From the NCBI GenBank assembly GCA_002104895.1, contig MCFG01000096.1, positions 119,672 to 183,671 of the forward strand: DNA of 64,000 bases. The letters run 5' to 3'. A program made the translations under genes and the position numbers. The first letter of the stretch is position 1, and each line of letters opens with the position of its first letter. This document shows positions 1-17,322 of this stretch, piece after piece. Source of the stretch: Anaeromyces robustus (taxonomy: Eukaryota; Neocallimastigomycota; Neocallimastigomycetes; Neocallimastigales; Neocallimastigaceae). Under the pieces are notes generated by a model. It saw only the letters and a program-made list of their open reading frames with translations. It did no database searches and had not been told where the DNA came from.

Positions 1-1458
1 TTATATTAAAATATTTAATATAATAGTTACAAAAAGCATTTATTGTAATACAATTTAATATATAGCATTTTGTTTTATTGTAATTAAACCCTATTTATTT
101 TAATATATTATATTATAATTGATAATAAAAATTATTAAGGATTATTATAAAAATAAAAAAAAATTGTATCCAGAAAAATTTAGATTATATAATATATTAA
201 AATATACTTTAATATATTAAAATATAAATTAAAACAATAGTTATTATTGATTACAAAAAAAATGAAAAATAGGCTATATTATAATTTTTTAATTCTTGAA
301 TATAATTTATTATAGTTAAGATTCTTTTTTAGAGTATCTTTATTAAATGTAACTTTACTTAGAGTAAAAAATGTTAATACTAAATGTGGAATAAATAATA
401 AAAAAGAATAATAAAATAAGTATGAGTATTTTTTTTTTAGTGATAACAAATATAACCTTTTTAGTTGATTATGCGTTTTTTATTATTTATTTCATATAAG
501 AATTAGCATAAAAACTTATTTTTTTTTGTATATAAAAGAAAAACTTGAATATAATAAAATCGATTTGATAAATTATTTGATCCAATCACATATAAGATAA
601 TTTACAATTTTTTTAATAATTATAATTATATATTATAATATTTACTTTAAAGTTAATAAATGTCAAAAAAAAATGTGGGTTAAAATATTAAACAATCAAT
701 ATGGAATCTTTTTACTTAAAAAAAATGTGTGTAAAATTATTAAGAATTAGAAAAAAATGTGGGTAAACCATTGAAATATCATTTTACTTAAATAAATTAT
801 TATAAAATGTTAAGAATATTAGAATCGTTTTATTTCCATTTAATTTTTAATATTTAATAAAAAATATATATTTCATTATTACATCAAATCATTATTTAAA
901 TAAAGAGTGTAATAGAATTATCATTAATATCTACAATTTCTTTTTTATTATGGAGAAAAATATATAGCTATCAATTAAGTAATTAAGTAATAAATATATA
1001 TATTGCTTCTAGTTTTATTTGAAAAACTATTCTTCATTGTTCATTGAATCCCTAATATATATAAATATTAATTTAAAATTGTAACTGACTATAATAATTA
1101 TTGATTTATTATAAATAAAAACAATAATGATTTTATCTTTGTAATATATTATAAATCATATAATAAAATTATAGTTTTTTTTATTTTATAGACCACGTGT
1201 ATCTACCTGCATATAATTATTAACCTATAATTTGTTATACAGTTTATGATTCATCAGAAATTACCAACAATAAAAAAATTATAATATTACATTTTTTTTT
1301 TTAATTTCATTTTTTTTAGGTTATTACTAATAATGAATTTTGTGATTTAGTAATAGTAATAATATATAATATTATAATTTAATTTATTATTATATTATTA
1401 CCAAAAAGTAAATAAATAAATAGATAGATAAATAAATAATAAATAAATAAATAAATAA

Positions 1459-1505
<47 letters not shown>

Positions 1506-1820
1506 ATGAATAAATAAATAAATAAATAAATAAATAAATGAATTAATAAATAAATGAATAAATAAATAAAAATTATATTTTTTTATTAAAAGATATTTAA
1601 AGAAATAAAAATATACCCTTAAATTTAATTAAATCTAACTTATATGTTGGAAAATATAATTTTTTAGTATCATATATTATTGTAATAATTTAATAATTAT
1701 AATACATGCATTAAAAGCAAAATATATAAGAAATCCAAATAAATTTTATAAATTAATCATTTTTGAAATTTAAATTTTTATATTATTAATTTTTTTTTTT
1801 TTGATATATTCTATAACAGT
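1..1820. other. AT-rich intergenic region, no gene seen
   Basis: No coding region is supportable here. The stretch holds an AAAT tetranucleotide array at about 1409-1571. It also has three loose direct repeats built on AAAAAAATGTGKGT at about 664-680, 717-733 and 751-766. The last part before 1821 is T-rich and would be the promoter and 5' leader of the SQS1-like gene. Confidence 0.6.
1409..1571. repeat. AAAT tetranucleotide microsatellite
   Basis: Near-continuous AAAT units with a few AATAAT and AATG interruptions, lying about 250 bases upstream of the SQS1-like start codon. It is noncoding. Confidence 0.9.
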
Positions 1821-4319
1821 ATGAGTGATTTATTTTTCTTTGATGTTCAAGGTGATTCAACATTACAAAATTTAAATACAATAATTGAAGATGATAAACC
1901 TACTAATATTCTAACGTATAGTAATAATGAACAAGATTATATAGAAATTAGTGATACTTCTAGTAAAAAAAATAAAAAAAATAAAAAGAAAAGAAACATG
2001 AAAAAGAATAAATTTTATGCTAACCCAACTAAAGAAAGACCAATTATTTTAGATGATGACGTATATATTGATGTTGATAGTGATAAAAATAATGATAGTG
2101 TTATTATTAGTAGTAATGCTTTTGATATTCTTAATACTGTTCAAATAAATGATGATATGGATGACGAAGTAGTAAAAGATTATTTAGAAAATTGTAAAGA
2201 AGAAAATGATGAAAATGGTAATAATAATTCTGATAATATTCATATAAATAAAAATGATATTGATGAACAAGAAATAGATTTTTTAAATTCAGCATTCGCA
2301 AAGAATATTATAAAGTCAGATGTTGGTGTAGAAAATGATAATATTGAAATGGAAATGGATTTAATAAAACTATTGGAAAATAAGTTACCTTCAGAGAGTT
2401 CTAGTAGTTCTTCAGATGAATTTGATTCTGATATTGAAGTATTATACGTTAAAAATAATATATCTGTTAATACTAATAATAGTAATAATAGTTTAAATTC
2501 AAATCCAACAATTTCTAATAATAACAATAAAAATAAAAGAAAAAAGAATAAAGGAAAAAAGAATAATAGACAAGCAAATAATACAATAAAGAAAAATGAT
2601 ACTCCAATAGAAATCTTAAATAATGACAATAATAACAATATCACAAATAGTAATATACCAGAAATAAATATAGAAGATGTAATTTCAGATTTAGAAAAAG
2701 ATATAAATTTAAAAATTAATAAAGAACTATCAAATTTCAATAATAATGATAAATCATATATTGAAGAAGATGATACTGAAAAATCGGATAAAAATCAAAA
2801 TCTAAATAAAAGTAAAAGTAAAAATAAAAATAAAAATAAAAATAAAAATAAAAATAAAAATAAAAATAAAAACAGAGATAGAAATGAAAGTAATATTAAT
2901 AATAAAAGTGAATCAGAACTAATAGAAATTGATAAAAGTGATAATCATGAAGAAATTGATATTATTTCATTATTGGAAAAACATAGTGAAGATATTGTTT
3001 TAATTAGTGATGAAGAAATTAATAATAATAATATCATAACAGAAAGTAGTAGTGATGAAGAAGATATATTGATAAGTGAAGAAGAAGACGATAATGATGA
3101 AAGTAATAATGAAAATGATGAATATAATGAAATTGATGAGAGTGATTTAGAAGAAGATTTTAATGAAGATGATGATTTAATAGAATTAAATGAAAACTTA
3201 TTTAAACGGAAATATGGTGAACATAATATTTTATTAAACGATAATAATCTGGATTATTTATTAGATGACAATTTTGAAGGTGGAGAATCTACATGGGATT
3301 TAGATGATAAAGCTATAGAAGAAAAATTGAAAAATTCTAAATTTAAATCAATATTAAATAGCGATAAAAATAGTTTACTAAGATTACAAAAGAAAAAACT
3401 TCAAAAGAAGGAGTTAGCTCAAAAGAAGGAATATCTTTTACAAAAGAAAGAGAATCTTGCAAGAGAAAATAAAAGAATTCAGAAAGTTCTTAAATCAAAA
3501 AAGGGAAATAAACTTCAAACCTCACCAGAAGTTTTTAAGTATTTAAAGCATGTTAATACTACAATAAAAGAGTTTGTTAATAATGGATTTGAAAGTATTC
3601 CTTTAGGAAATCTACCTTCAGAATTAAGAAAAAGCGTAGGTATGATTGCCATAGAATATGGTGTTAAGATTAAAACAAGAGGCGCAGGGAAAAGAAAAGT
3701 TACTAACCTTATTCGTACTTCAAGAAGCAGAATACCAGAAAATTGGAACAGAATAGTTGAAACAATATTTAGTAAAACTGAAGCTCAACGTCATTCAAAT
3801 ATGGATGTTAGAAAACGTAATTTAGATATGGCAAAAAGACGTGGTAAATATCATAATAATAATAATAATAAAGGTAAAAGATCAACAGAAAAACCGGAAT
3901 TAGGTTCTAAAGTTGGTGAAAATGCCAGACCTATTTCTGATAACAATAAAGGATTTAAATTATTACAAAATATGGGATGGACACCTGGTGAATCACTTGG
4001 TACAAGTAGTTCAAGTGGATTACTTAATCCAATTGAAGTAGTGGTACGTGATCAAAGTGGCTTAGGTGCATCTTGTTTTGATCAAGGTTATACTCAAAGT
4101 AGTAGTAGTACTAGTAATTTTTCAAGAAGTATAGATCCATATTCATATGATTATAGGGGATTTAGTAATGATAATCTTAGTTTAAGTCGAAAGTCAAGTA
4201 AAACATCATTAAATTCAAAACGAAATAGTAGAATTGGTGAGACAGGTGGATTGGAAAATTCACCATATTCATTTGTAGATTTCCAGAAAGGATCAACTTT
4301 ATTTACTACTAAAGACTAA
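1821..4319 (+). CDS. SQS1: R3H and G-patch domain protein, SQS1/PFA1-like
   Basis: Single-exon gene of 832 residues. SQS1-type proteins bind and stimulate the DEAH helicase Prp43 through their G-patch in ribosome biogenesis and spliceosome disassembly. The first 470 residues are acidic and Asn/Ser/Lys-rich, with a Lys-Asn dipeptide run at about 330-353. A highly charged helix follows at about 517-563. An R3H-like region sits at about 571-640, containing IKTRGAGKRKVTNLIRT, and a G-patch at about 700-755, recognised by GFKLLQNMGWTPGESLG and the later GLGA. This R3H-before-G-patch order, with an acidic N-terminus, is typical of SQS1. The canonical R-x3-H histidine of R3H is not evident. A Ser-rich tail of about 80 residues ends the protein. 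ATG 1821 follows a T-rich leader. Confidence 0.8.
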   Translation: MSDLFFFDVQGDSTLQNLNTIIEDDKPTNILTYSNNEQDYIEISDTSSKKNKKNKKKRNMKKNKFYANPTKERPIILDDDVYIDVDSDKNNDSVIISSNAFDILNTVQINDDMDDEVVKDYLENCKEENDENGNNNSDNIHINKNDIDEQEIDFLNSAFAKNIIKSDVGVENDNIEMEMDLIKLLENKLPSESSSSSSDEFDSDIEVLYVKNNISVNTNNSNNSLNSNPTISNNNNKNKRKKNKGKKNNRQANNTIKKNDTPIEILNNDNNNNITNSNIPEINIEDVISDLEKDINLKINKELSNFNNNDKSYIEEDDTEKSDKNQNLNKSKSKNKNKNKNKNKNKNKNKNRDRNESNINNKSESELIEIDKSDNHEEIDIISLLEKHSEDIVLISDEEINNNNIITESSSDEEDILISEEEDDNDESNNENDEYNEIDESDLEEDFNEDDDLIELNENLFKRKYGEHNILLNDNNLDYLLDDNFEGGESTWDLDDKAIEEKLKNSKFKSILNSDKNSLLRLQKKKLQKKELAQKKEYLLQKKENLARENKRIQKVLKSKKGNKLQTSPEVFKYLKHVNTTIKEFVNNGFESIPLGNLPSELRKSVGMIAIEYGVKIKTRGAGKRKVTNLIRTSRSRIPENWNRIVETIFSKTEAQRHSNMDVRKRNLDMAKRRGKYHNNNNNKGKRSTEKPELGSKVGENARPISDNNKGFKLLQNMGWTPGESLGTSSSSGLLNPIEVVVRDQSGLGASCFDQGYTQSSSSTSNFSRSIDPYSYDYRGFSNDNLSLSRKSSKTSLNSKRNSRIGETGGLENSPYSFVDFQKGSTLFTTKD

Positions 4320-4618
4320 AGAATAATAATTATATATTTAAAAAATTATTTAAAAGATATTTATTTCAGTCAATTCTCTTTTGAATAGAATTATTTAAAT
4401 CAAATTAATAGATAATATTCATAATATTTTATATTTTCTTATAAATAAAAAACTTATATAGAATTAGCAATCATTTGAACATTTATTATTTAAAATAACT
4501 TTATTTACGTATATATATATCGTATATCTATTTATATCTATTTATATTTATTTAAATAATAATAATAATAATAAATAAATAAATAATAAATAAATAATAC
4601 TCATACTCATACTAATAC

Positions 4619-4660
<42 letters not shown>

Positions 4661-5729
4661 TGTATTTTTAAATACAAATATTAAGATTAATAAAATTTCA
4701 AAAAATAAAATAATGTAGATATTTCATGGATAATTTTGAATAACTATGTCTTAAACATATATATATGTTTGTTTTTTGTGTTTATATAATAATGTTTATT
4801 AAAAAATATTTTAATATTGATTAATCATAATTGTAATTTTTATTTTATTTATATTAAATAAAAACTAATAAAACCAAAAGCAATATCTTTTATTATTAAT
4901 ATTAATATTAATATTATTGTTGTATTAATAAAAGTTTCTATTTTATTTATATATTAGCAATTTCTATTTTTATTTCATATTTTTTTTTATATTATTTCAA
5001 AAATATATATTATATATTATATACTTTTTTTCTATTTGTTACTTGTTATTTATTTGTAGTTTAAAAATTTTAAAATCAATCATCACCACAGGGACTTAAG
5101 TAATAATAAGTTATAAAGAAATATACCATATTTATTAGATTAACAATGTATAAAATAAAATAAAACTTTTATATTTTTATTATTTTTTAATATATGATTT
5201 ATTTTTTAACATAATTTTTTTAAATATTTTTTTTTTTTTTTAAATAAAGAATTTAATAAATAAAATATATGAATTTTCTTTGTATCGTTTAATGGCTTTT
5301 TTATCTACATATATATTGTTATTATATTATAATATATTATAATATATTATAATATAAATTAATATAAAAATATTATAAAAATCTTATACGTAAAATATGT
5401 AATTGTATTTATAAAAAAAAATTTTTAATATACTTTGATCGTAATATATCTATATATAAAAAAAATTTTTTTGTTAAATTTTTTTTCTTCTTCACTCTTT
5501 TTAATTTTTTAATTAGATAATATAAAACTAATTATATTTTGAAGTAAGTTTAGTTTATTTAAATTAAAAATTATAGAAAAATAAATTATAAATAATTTTT
5601 ATTTAAAATTTATTTATTTTGTATTAAAATTAATAACCTTTTATTTTTATTTTTTTTTATTTTATTTTATAATATTTAATTTTTTAAAAATAAATATTAA
5701 TATTTTAAAAATAATTTAAAGAATTCAAG
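4320..5729. other. Intergenic region, terminator and promoter space
   Basis: Very AT-rich DNA between the SQS1-like gene and AGM1, with no coding signal. It has short AAT/AAAT arrays at about 4554-4657 and T-rich blocks (5220-5240, 5645-5680) just upstream of the AGM1 start. No defined regulatory motif could be assigned. Confidence 0.6.
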
Positions 5730-8537
5730 ATGTCTTTTGGAGGAATTACTGCTGAAGCTATTAAGACCGCTGCTAAGGCTTATCCAAAGCCAGCTGTTCA
5801 CTACACTTACGGTACTGCTGGTTTCCGTACTAAGTAAATATATACTTTTTTTGTATCAATTATTTATATTTCATGATATAATGGTTTATTAAAAATTTAT
5901 TATAAACAAAACTTTTATATAATCAAATAAAAATTATTGTTCTTTATAAGAATACCTTTTTTTTTTTTTTTCTTAGAAATAATAAATATTTTGGTTGTTA
6001 AAGAAATAAAACAGTGTTTATTGGATTATTATTTGTTGATTATTTTAAATAATAATAAATTGATTATTTTATCTTAAATAAAAAAATTTCAATGGATGAA
6101 TCATTATTTATATTATCATTTGCTTATTATAATAGTTTATTACCATTATGAATTTAATTTAATATTCAAATTTTATTTTTATTTTTTTTGTAAATATTAA
6201 TATTTAATTTAAAATTTATTTAGGGGTGATTTACTTCCATCTGTTATGTTCCGCATTGGTCTTTTAGCTGTTCTTCGTTCAAAAGTTCTCGGCAAGACTA
6301 TTGGTGTTATGATTACTGCTTCTCACAACCCAGAAATTGTAACAAATTTATAATATTTAAAAATATTATAATCCAAAAAAAAAAAAAAAAAAGATAAAAA
6401 AATAATTAATCATTATGTTATTTTTTTTATTCATTATATAATATAAAAATAGGATAATGGTGTCAAATTAGTTGAACCAATGGGTGAAATGTTAAAGCAA
6501 TCATGGGAAGGTTATGCTACTGAATTAGCTAACGCAGAAACTGAAGATGCTATGTTAGATTCTTTAAAGAAAGTCATTGCCGAAGAAAATATTCCAATGG
6601 ATGTTAATTCTAGTGTTGTTGTTGCCAGAGATACTAGGTATAATAATAAGAATTTATATCTTTTTTATTTTTATTATTATTATTATTATTTTTTATTTTT
6701 TAATATTTATATTATTTTAATATTTATATTATTTTAATATTATTATTATTTAATATTATTATAATTATTATTATATTAATATTAATATAATTTATATTTA
6801 TTATATTCTAATATTTTTTAGACCAAGTGGTGATCTTTTAGTTAAAGCTTTACTTGATGGTCTTAACGTTATGAAGGCTGATATTAAGAATTACGACATG
6901 TTAACTACTCCACAACTTCACTACATGGTTAGATGTATTAACACTAAAGGTACTCCAGATGCATATGGTGAACCAACTACTGATGGTTATTACAACAAAT
7001 TATATGCCGCTTTCAAGAAGTTTGTTGTAAGTTTTTTTTTTTTTTTCATTGATTTAATAATTTAATAATTAACAAAAGAATAAAAAATATATTTAAAATA
7101 ATAATATTTTATTTAATTTATATATTGTATATATTTTTCATTTTCATTTTTTTTTTCCTTTGTGAACTGATAATAATTAAATAATGAACTAATTTAATTA
7201 ATAGGTTGGAAAACCAAAATTATCTCAACTTCATGTTGATTGTGCTAATGGTGTTGGTGCTCCAAAATTAAAGGAATTAATTAAGGTTATGGGTAATGAT
7301 ATTGACATTAAGGTTGAAAATGATCAAATTACTACCAAGGGTAAGCTTAATTACAAGTGTGGTGCTGACTTTGTTAAGTTATACCAATTACAACCAGAAG
7401 GTATGGAATTAAAACCAGGTTATCGTGCCTGTTCTCTTGATGGAGACGCTGACCGTATTGTTTACTACTACATCGATAACGGTATATTTATTTAAAATTT
7501 ATTTAAAGTTTATATTTAAATAAAAAAAAAAATCATTAATAAAAAAATATTATTATGAATAATTGTATATGAATAAATTTTTTTTTTTTCAATAATAATT
7601 AACAATTATTACTTTATTCACATATATTCTTCATTTTATCATTATTATGATCAATTATATTATCAATATTATTATGTTATTATTACTGTTACTATTATCA
7701 TAATAATTTTTCATATCAATAATATCTTTATAATTAAAATTATAAATAGACAACAAATTCAGACTTTTAGATGGTGATAAAATTGCTTCTTTAGCCGCTG
7801 GTTATATTATGGATATGGCTAAGATTGCCAATATTCAAGTTCCAAGAGAAGATGGTAGTAAAAGTCCACTTAAGATTGGTGTTGTTCAAACCGCATATGC
7901 TAACGGTAGTTCCACTGATTATCTTCGTAACAAGCTTAATGTTCCAGTTCCATTCACTCAAACTGGTGTTAAGCACCTTCATCATGAAGCTTTAAAATAC
8001 GATGTTGGTGTTTACTTTGAAGCTAATGGTCACGGTACTGTTCTTTTCAGTGATGCTGCTATTAATGCTTTCAAGACCACTAAAGGTGCTACTCCAGAAC
8101 AAGAAAATGCTATTGAAAGCTTAAAGGGATTAACTGAACTTATTAACCAAGCTGTTGGTGATGCTATTTCTGATATGCTTTTAGTTGAAGCTATTTTAAC
8201 TGTTCGTGGTTGGACTTTAGAACAATGGAACTCACAATATACTGATCTTCCAAGTAGACAAGAAAAGGTTAAAGTTAGTGACAGAACTCAATTCAAATGT
8301 ATTAAGGCCGATACCGAATTAGCTGAACCAAAGGAACTTCAAGAAATCATTGACAATGAAGTTAAGAAATATCCAAATGGTCGTTGCTTTGTTAGACCAT
8401 CTGGTACTGAAGATATTGTTCGTGTTTATGCTGAAGCTAATACTGCTGAAAATGCTGATAAACTTAATTACACTATTTCCGGTATTGTCTTTGATAAATT
8501 CGGTGGTGTTGGTGAAAGACCATCTTACTATTTATAA
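5730..8537 (+). CDS. PCM1: Phosphoacetylglucosamine mutase (AGM1/PCM1)
   Basis: Six exons: 5730-5833, 6224-6338, 6453-6637, 6822-7026, 7205-7481, 7750-8537, giving 557 residues, the same size class as yeast Pcm1. The enzyme interconverts GlcNAc-6-phosphate and GlcNAc-1-phosphate, supplying UDP-GlcNAc for chitin and glycoproteins in the cytosol. All phosphohexomutase signatures are present: GTAGFR near the start, the phosphoserine loop TASHNP (Ser about 68) followed by DNGVKLVEP, which is specific to the AGM1 branch, the metal loop DGDADR at about 282, and the phosphate-binding RPSGTED at about 511. All junctions are GT-AG and keep frame. Codons such as AAG, CTT and GCC are much more frequent than in neighbouring genes, suggesting strong expression. 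It is not a general phosphoglucomutase, because the exon 2/3 region matches AGM1. Confidence 0.93.
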
Positions 8538-9959
8538 ATTAATTAATTTCAAGTAACCTAGAATATTCAAAATAATAATAATATATAAAACCAAAGAATA
8601 AATAAATAAAAAAAAAAAAAAATAGGAATCATTCAAAAGTTGATTTTATTTTTTTTAAAATATATATATATATATATAATTTAAAAAATAGTATAATAAT
8701 AAGCAAAACAAAGAAATAAAAACAGGAAAAAAAATAAAAATTATAAAAAAAATAATAAATATAAAAAAAAAAAAAATAGGGGAAAAGAATCAATAATAAG
8801 TTTAAAAATAATTATTGATTATCTATAATAAATTTAATAATAAAAAAAATAATCAAGCAAGTAAAATTATTAATAAAGAATTATAAAAAAAAATATCCTA
8901 AAGACAAAAATATTAATGACATTAATAATTTTTATTTTTTGTGTAACATGTAAAATTTATTAATTATAGATAATTTGTTTATATTATTATTTTTAAATAC
9001 TTCAGATTACATTATTTTATTTTAGAAAAAAAAATTATAATAAACAATAATATTTATAATTATTTATTTATTTATTTTTTATATATTTATATATTTATTT
9101 ATTTTTTATATATTTATATATTTATTTATTATTTATATATTTATTATTTATATATTTATTATTTATTTATATATTATTTATTTATTTATTTATTCACTTT
9201 TATTCTTTATATATAAAACTTATTTCTTTTTCTTATTAATTTCTTGTGTTGTATGGGCCGAGAGACAGTTGGCACATCCCCTTCATAAAAATTAATTTCT
9301 TAAGATTTTTTATTTTAATGATTATTTATTTTGTTTATATTATAAACAAAATAATAGTTAATTATTATTTATTTATTAAATTTACTTTCATTGCTATTTC
9401 TATTTAATTGTTTTATTCTATTTAATACAAGTGACTAAAGAAGAAAAAATAATGGTAAATTAAATTAATATTTTTGTGTATAATTATTTTTTTTTTCTAA
9501 AATAGCAAAAAAAAGAATTATTTTAATATTGATTAGAATTTTAAATAGCCAAATTTTTTCTGTGAATGAATCTTTAATCTATAAAAATAAAAATCAACAA
9601 TAATATAATTATATATATAATAATAAATATACTTTAAATATATATAAATTTTGTGGATTTTTAATTAAATTAAATTTAAGGTTTTTTTTTTTTTTTTTTT
9701 TTTTTTATTTATATGATAAATATTTTATAATGCTAAATAAAATGTATATTTTACTATAATAAAAATTGTCATTAAGAATATATACTACTATATGTAAATG
9801 ATAAATAAAAAATTATAATTATTAAAACAATAGAAAAAAAAAAAAAAAAAAAAAAACTAATTATTATTTATATAATATAAATAATAATATTTAATATACC
9901 ATATATACAATAATTAAAAAACAATAATATAATAACTATATCATTATATATTGAAGAAA
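8538..9959. other. Intergenic region with a small GC-rich island
   Basis: Mostly A/T homopolymer and TTTA/ATATTT arrays (about 9059-9195). The exception is a block of about 35 bases at 9253-9287 that contains GGGCCGAGAGACAG and CACATCCCC, the most GC-rich noncoding stretch noticed. It matches no RNA gene I recognise. A poly-T run lies at about 9681-9706. Confidence 0.6.
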
Positions 9960-14086
<4,127 letters not shown>

Positions 14087-15548
14087 TTAATATGAAAATA
14101 TTTAAATCTTTAATATTTTTTATGTACAGTATAAAAAAAAGGATAAAAAAATTATATATATAAAAAAATTTCTTATTAATTTTTTTTATATTTTGATTAA
14201 TATAATATTAAATTTTTTTATATTATTAAAGATTAGTACAAAAAATTGAAAATTGATTTGTTAATAAAATCTGCTGCGAAAAAAAAAAAAAAAAAAAAAT
14301 AGATAATAAATAAATAAATTTTAACAATTATTTTTTTTCTTTTATATTTTAAATTTTGTTATTATTTTAAATAATTAAAAGTTTATTTTTTTTCTTTTAT
14401 ATTTTAAATTTTGTTATTATTTTAAATAATTAAAAGTTTTAAGTAATTTTTTTTCATATATTGAATAAAAGTATTATCAAAATAAAATAATTTTTTTAAT
14501 TAATAACATAAAATATATCCATATTACTATTAAAAAGCATAATACTATTTATTATTTTTTATTAAATATTTTGTATAAAAAATATAAATTTCAATATTCA
14601 ATATTATTTATATTAGTTATTATTATAATTAAATTTAAATTAAAATTAAAGTAATTAAAATATTACATATATTTAATGAATTCCATTCATTTTGGAGAAT
14701 TTTATATATTGAATAAATTAAAACTATTAATAGAAATATTAAAATAGATTTTTTTAACTTTATTGTTATTATATAATGGTAAATTTGTTTGTTTGTTCTT
14801 AAAAAAAAGCTTGTATAATTTTTTAAATAAAATAAAATATATAATAATAATAAAAAAAAAAAAGCAATATTATATTATTTTTTTATCTTTTATTATTTAA
14901 AAAATTACATAACATAAAAATCATCACAAGCTTTTTTATTTATATTAAAAATATTCAAAAAATACAAAAGTTTATTTTGTAATTTTTAATAAAGGATAAA
15001 ATTCTTATTAAGGTTATAAAAATGGATAAATAAATAATATTTCATTTAAACTGAATTTAAATTATATATATTCCTTTCTATTTTTAAATGACCTAACTTT
15101 TTTTTTTTTTATAATATTTTGTAATAAATATTTAATATATCCACAATATATAGATAATATATATAATTTAATATTTTATATTCTTTAATTATTTAATTAT
15201 AAATTTAATTTTATTTTACTTAAATTTTGTTTCTTGTTTTTTTATCTATTTTTTTTTTAAGTATTATATTATTTTTCTATATATTAAGTATATAAAATAT
15301 AAATTCATTTTAGTCTTTTATAAATATAAATATAAAATAATTAATAAAAAAAAAGTTAAAAACGATAATATAAAAAGAAGAAAAGAAGTTTTTTTTATTG
15401 AAAAAAAGAGTTAATAAATTATTATAAAATCAAAATAAGAAATACTTATATTTTTAATATAATTATTAAATAATCATCTAAAAAAATTGTTTTATCTTTA
15501 TTGTTATTTTTCATATTAAATAAATATTAATATCAATTATATAAAATT
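14087..15548. other. Intergenic region with a 55-base tandem duplication
   Basis: No gene is seen. An almost exact direct duplication with a 55-base period lies at about 14329-14440: CTTTTATATTTTAAATTTTG recurs at 14339 and 14394. The rest is A/T homopolymers. Confidence 0.6.
14329..14440. repeat. Tandem duplication, 55-base unit, two copies
   Basis: The two copies are essentially identical over the whole unit, each ending in ATAATTAAAAGTTT. This implies a recent duplication in noncoding DNA downstream of the CCDC13-like gene. Confidence 0.85.
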
Positions 15549-17139
15549 ATGGATAATAAATTTATAAATGAACAAATTGAAATATATTATAAAAAATCAA
15601 AATTATCAATCAAAAATAAATCTTATTCATCAGGCTTAAATATACAACCAAGAACAACACCTAATAATATAACAAAATATGATGAAATATTTTCACATAA
15701 TAATGATAGTAAAAGTAAATATGAATATCAGGATGCTGAATTAAACGAAGATGATGATTTCACAAATTTTGGTGTAAAAAAAAGAAATTTTTCAATATCT
15801 AATAATAAAGAATGTTTAGAATATGAAAAACAACTACCGAAAAGAGTTGATAAATTTTTAAGTATTAATGATTCATATGATGATTTATCGAAAATTGAAC
15901 ATATATCAATAATAAATGAGATGAAGCATTTTTATATAGAATTTACATCAAAACTTGATCTTAATGAAGAAAAAGAGTTAGACAATATAAATAATGAAAC
16001 CAAAAACTTACAAGAACCTAATTGTAAGGAAAATGAGTTTATTATTTCACCTTCAAATAACTTAGAAAATAATAATAATAATCTTCAAAAACATAATCAT
16101 AAATTAAATGAAGGTATCTCATTTAAATCAATTCCTTTGATATGTACTAATGAAATATCCACAACAGGAGATATTAATAATGAAAAACAAGATTCAAGTG
16201 AAAACTTATTAAAAAAAATACATAATAATGATAATAATGATAATAAATATAACATTAATAAAAATATTAATACTTATAATAAGAATAATAATATCAGTAA
16301 CAACAACAATAGCATTAATAATAAAACTGAATTAAATGATACTTTTTCACTTGTTTCTTCATTTAACAGTTCATATGTTGTGATTCCTCAACGTCGTAGA
16401 ATTAACATACTAAAATCAATTTTCAATAAGAAAAATAGAAATAGTTCAATTTCTTCATCTCAATTTACAGTTGGTAGTAATACAAATACATATTCAATTA
16501 ATAACAGTGATTCATCTAATAATATAGGATCATCTTCTCTTCTTTTACCTAATATTAATGAAAATGAGAATCATACTTCATTATATTCTTCATTTAATTA
16601 TGATATTAATGATGTTTTAAATATTGGTATTAATACAACAATTAGAGAAGATGCTAATGTATTAACAAAAAATTCAAAGAAAAAAAGTAAATGTAAAGGA
16701 AATAATATGAGTAATAGTTTAGTATTAAGTAATGGTCATGATATAAATTCAGTTTTTAAACACCCTGATATTGAATTAATAGGTAGAATTTCTCCTGAAA
16801 ATTCAGTTGTTAGTATGTTTTTAGCTGAAAAGGTAAAAATTAAGCAGCTATTATTATTAATATTAATATTAAAAAAATTTTAAATGTTTAACAATTATAC
16901 CTTGAATATATCATTTATATAAAATTATAATATTTAATTTAAAAAAATTATAAATATCGTATAGTTAAGAAAAGTATTACCACCTTATTACAGAGAATGT
17001 CAAACATGGGAATTAGTATATAGCATAATAGATCATGGTGCAAGTTTAAGTACATTATTATTAAATTGTAGTGAAACCTATTTAACTGGTTCATTTATAT
17101 TGGCTATATTAGACTCTGATGGATATGTATGTAAAATGT

Positions 17140-17208
<69 letters not shown>

Positions 17209-17262
17209 TTGATAACATTTAACATTATTTTTTTTTAAAAAATTATTAATATTTATTACTGA

Positions 17263-17322
<60 letters not shown>

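Noticed and set aside
2240-2740. Long minus-strand open frame opposite the SQS1-like gene
   Set aside because: Shadow of a low-complexity Asn/Ser/Lys coding exon; Leu/Phe-rich antisense translation with no domain.
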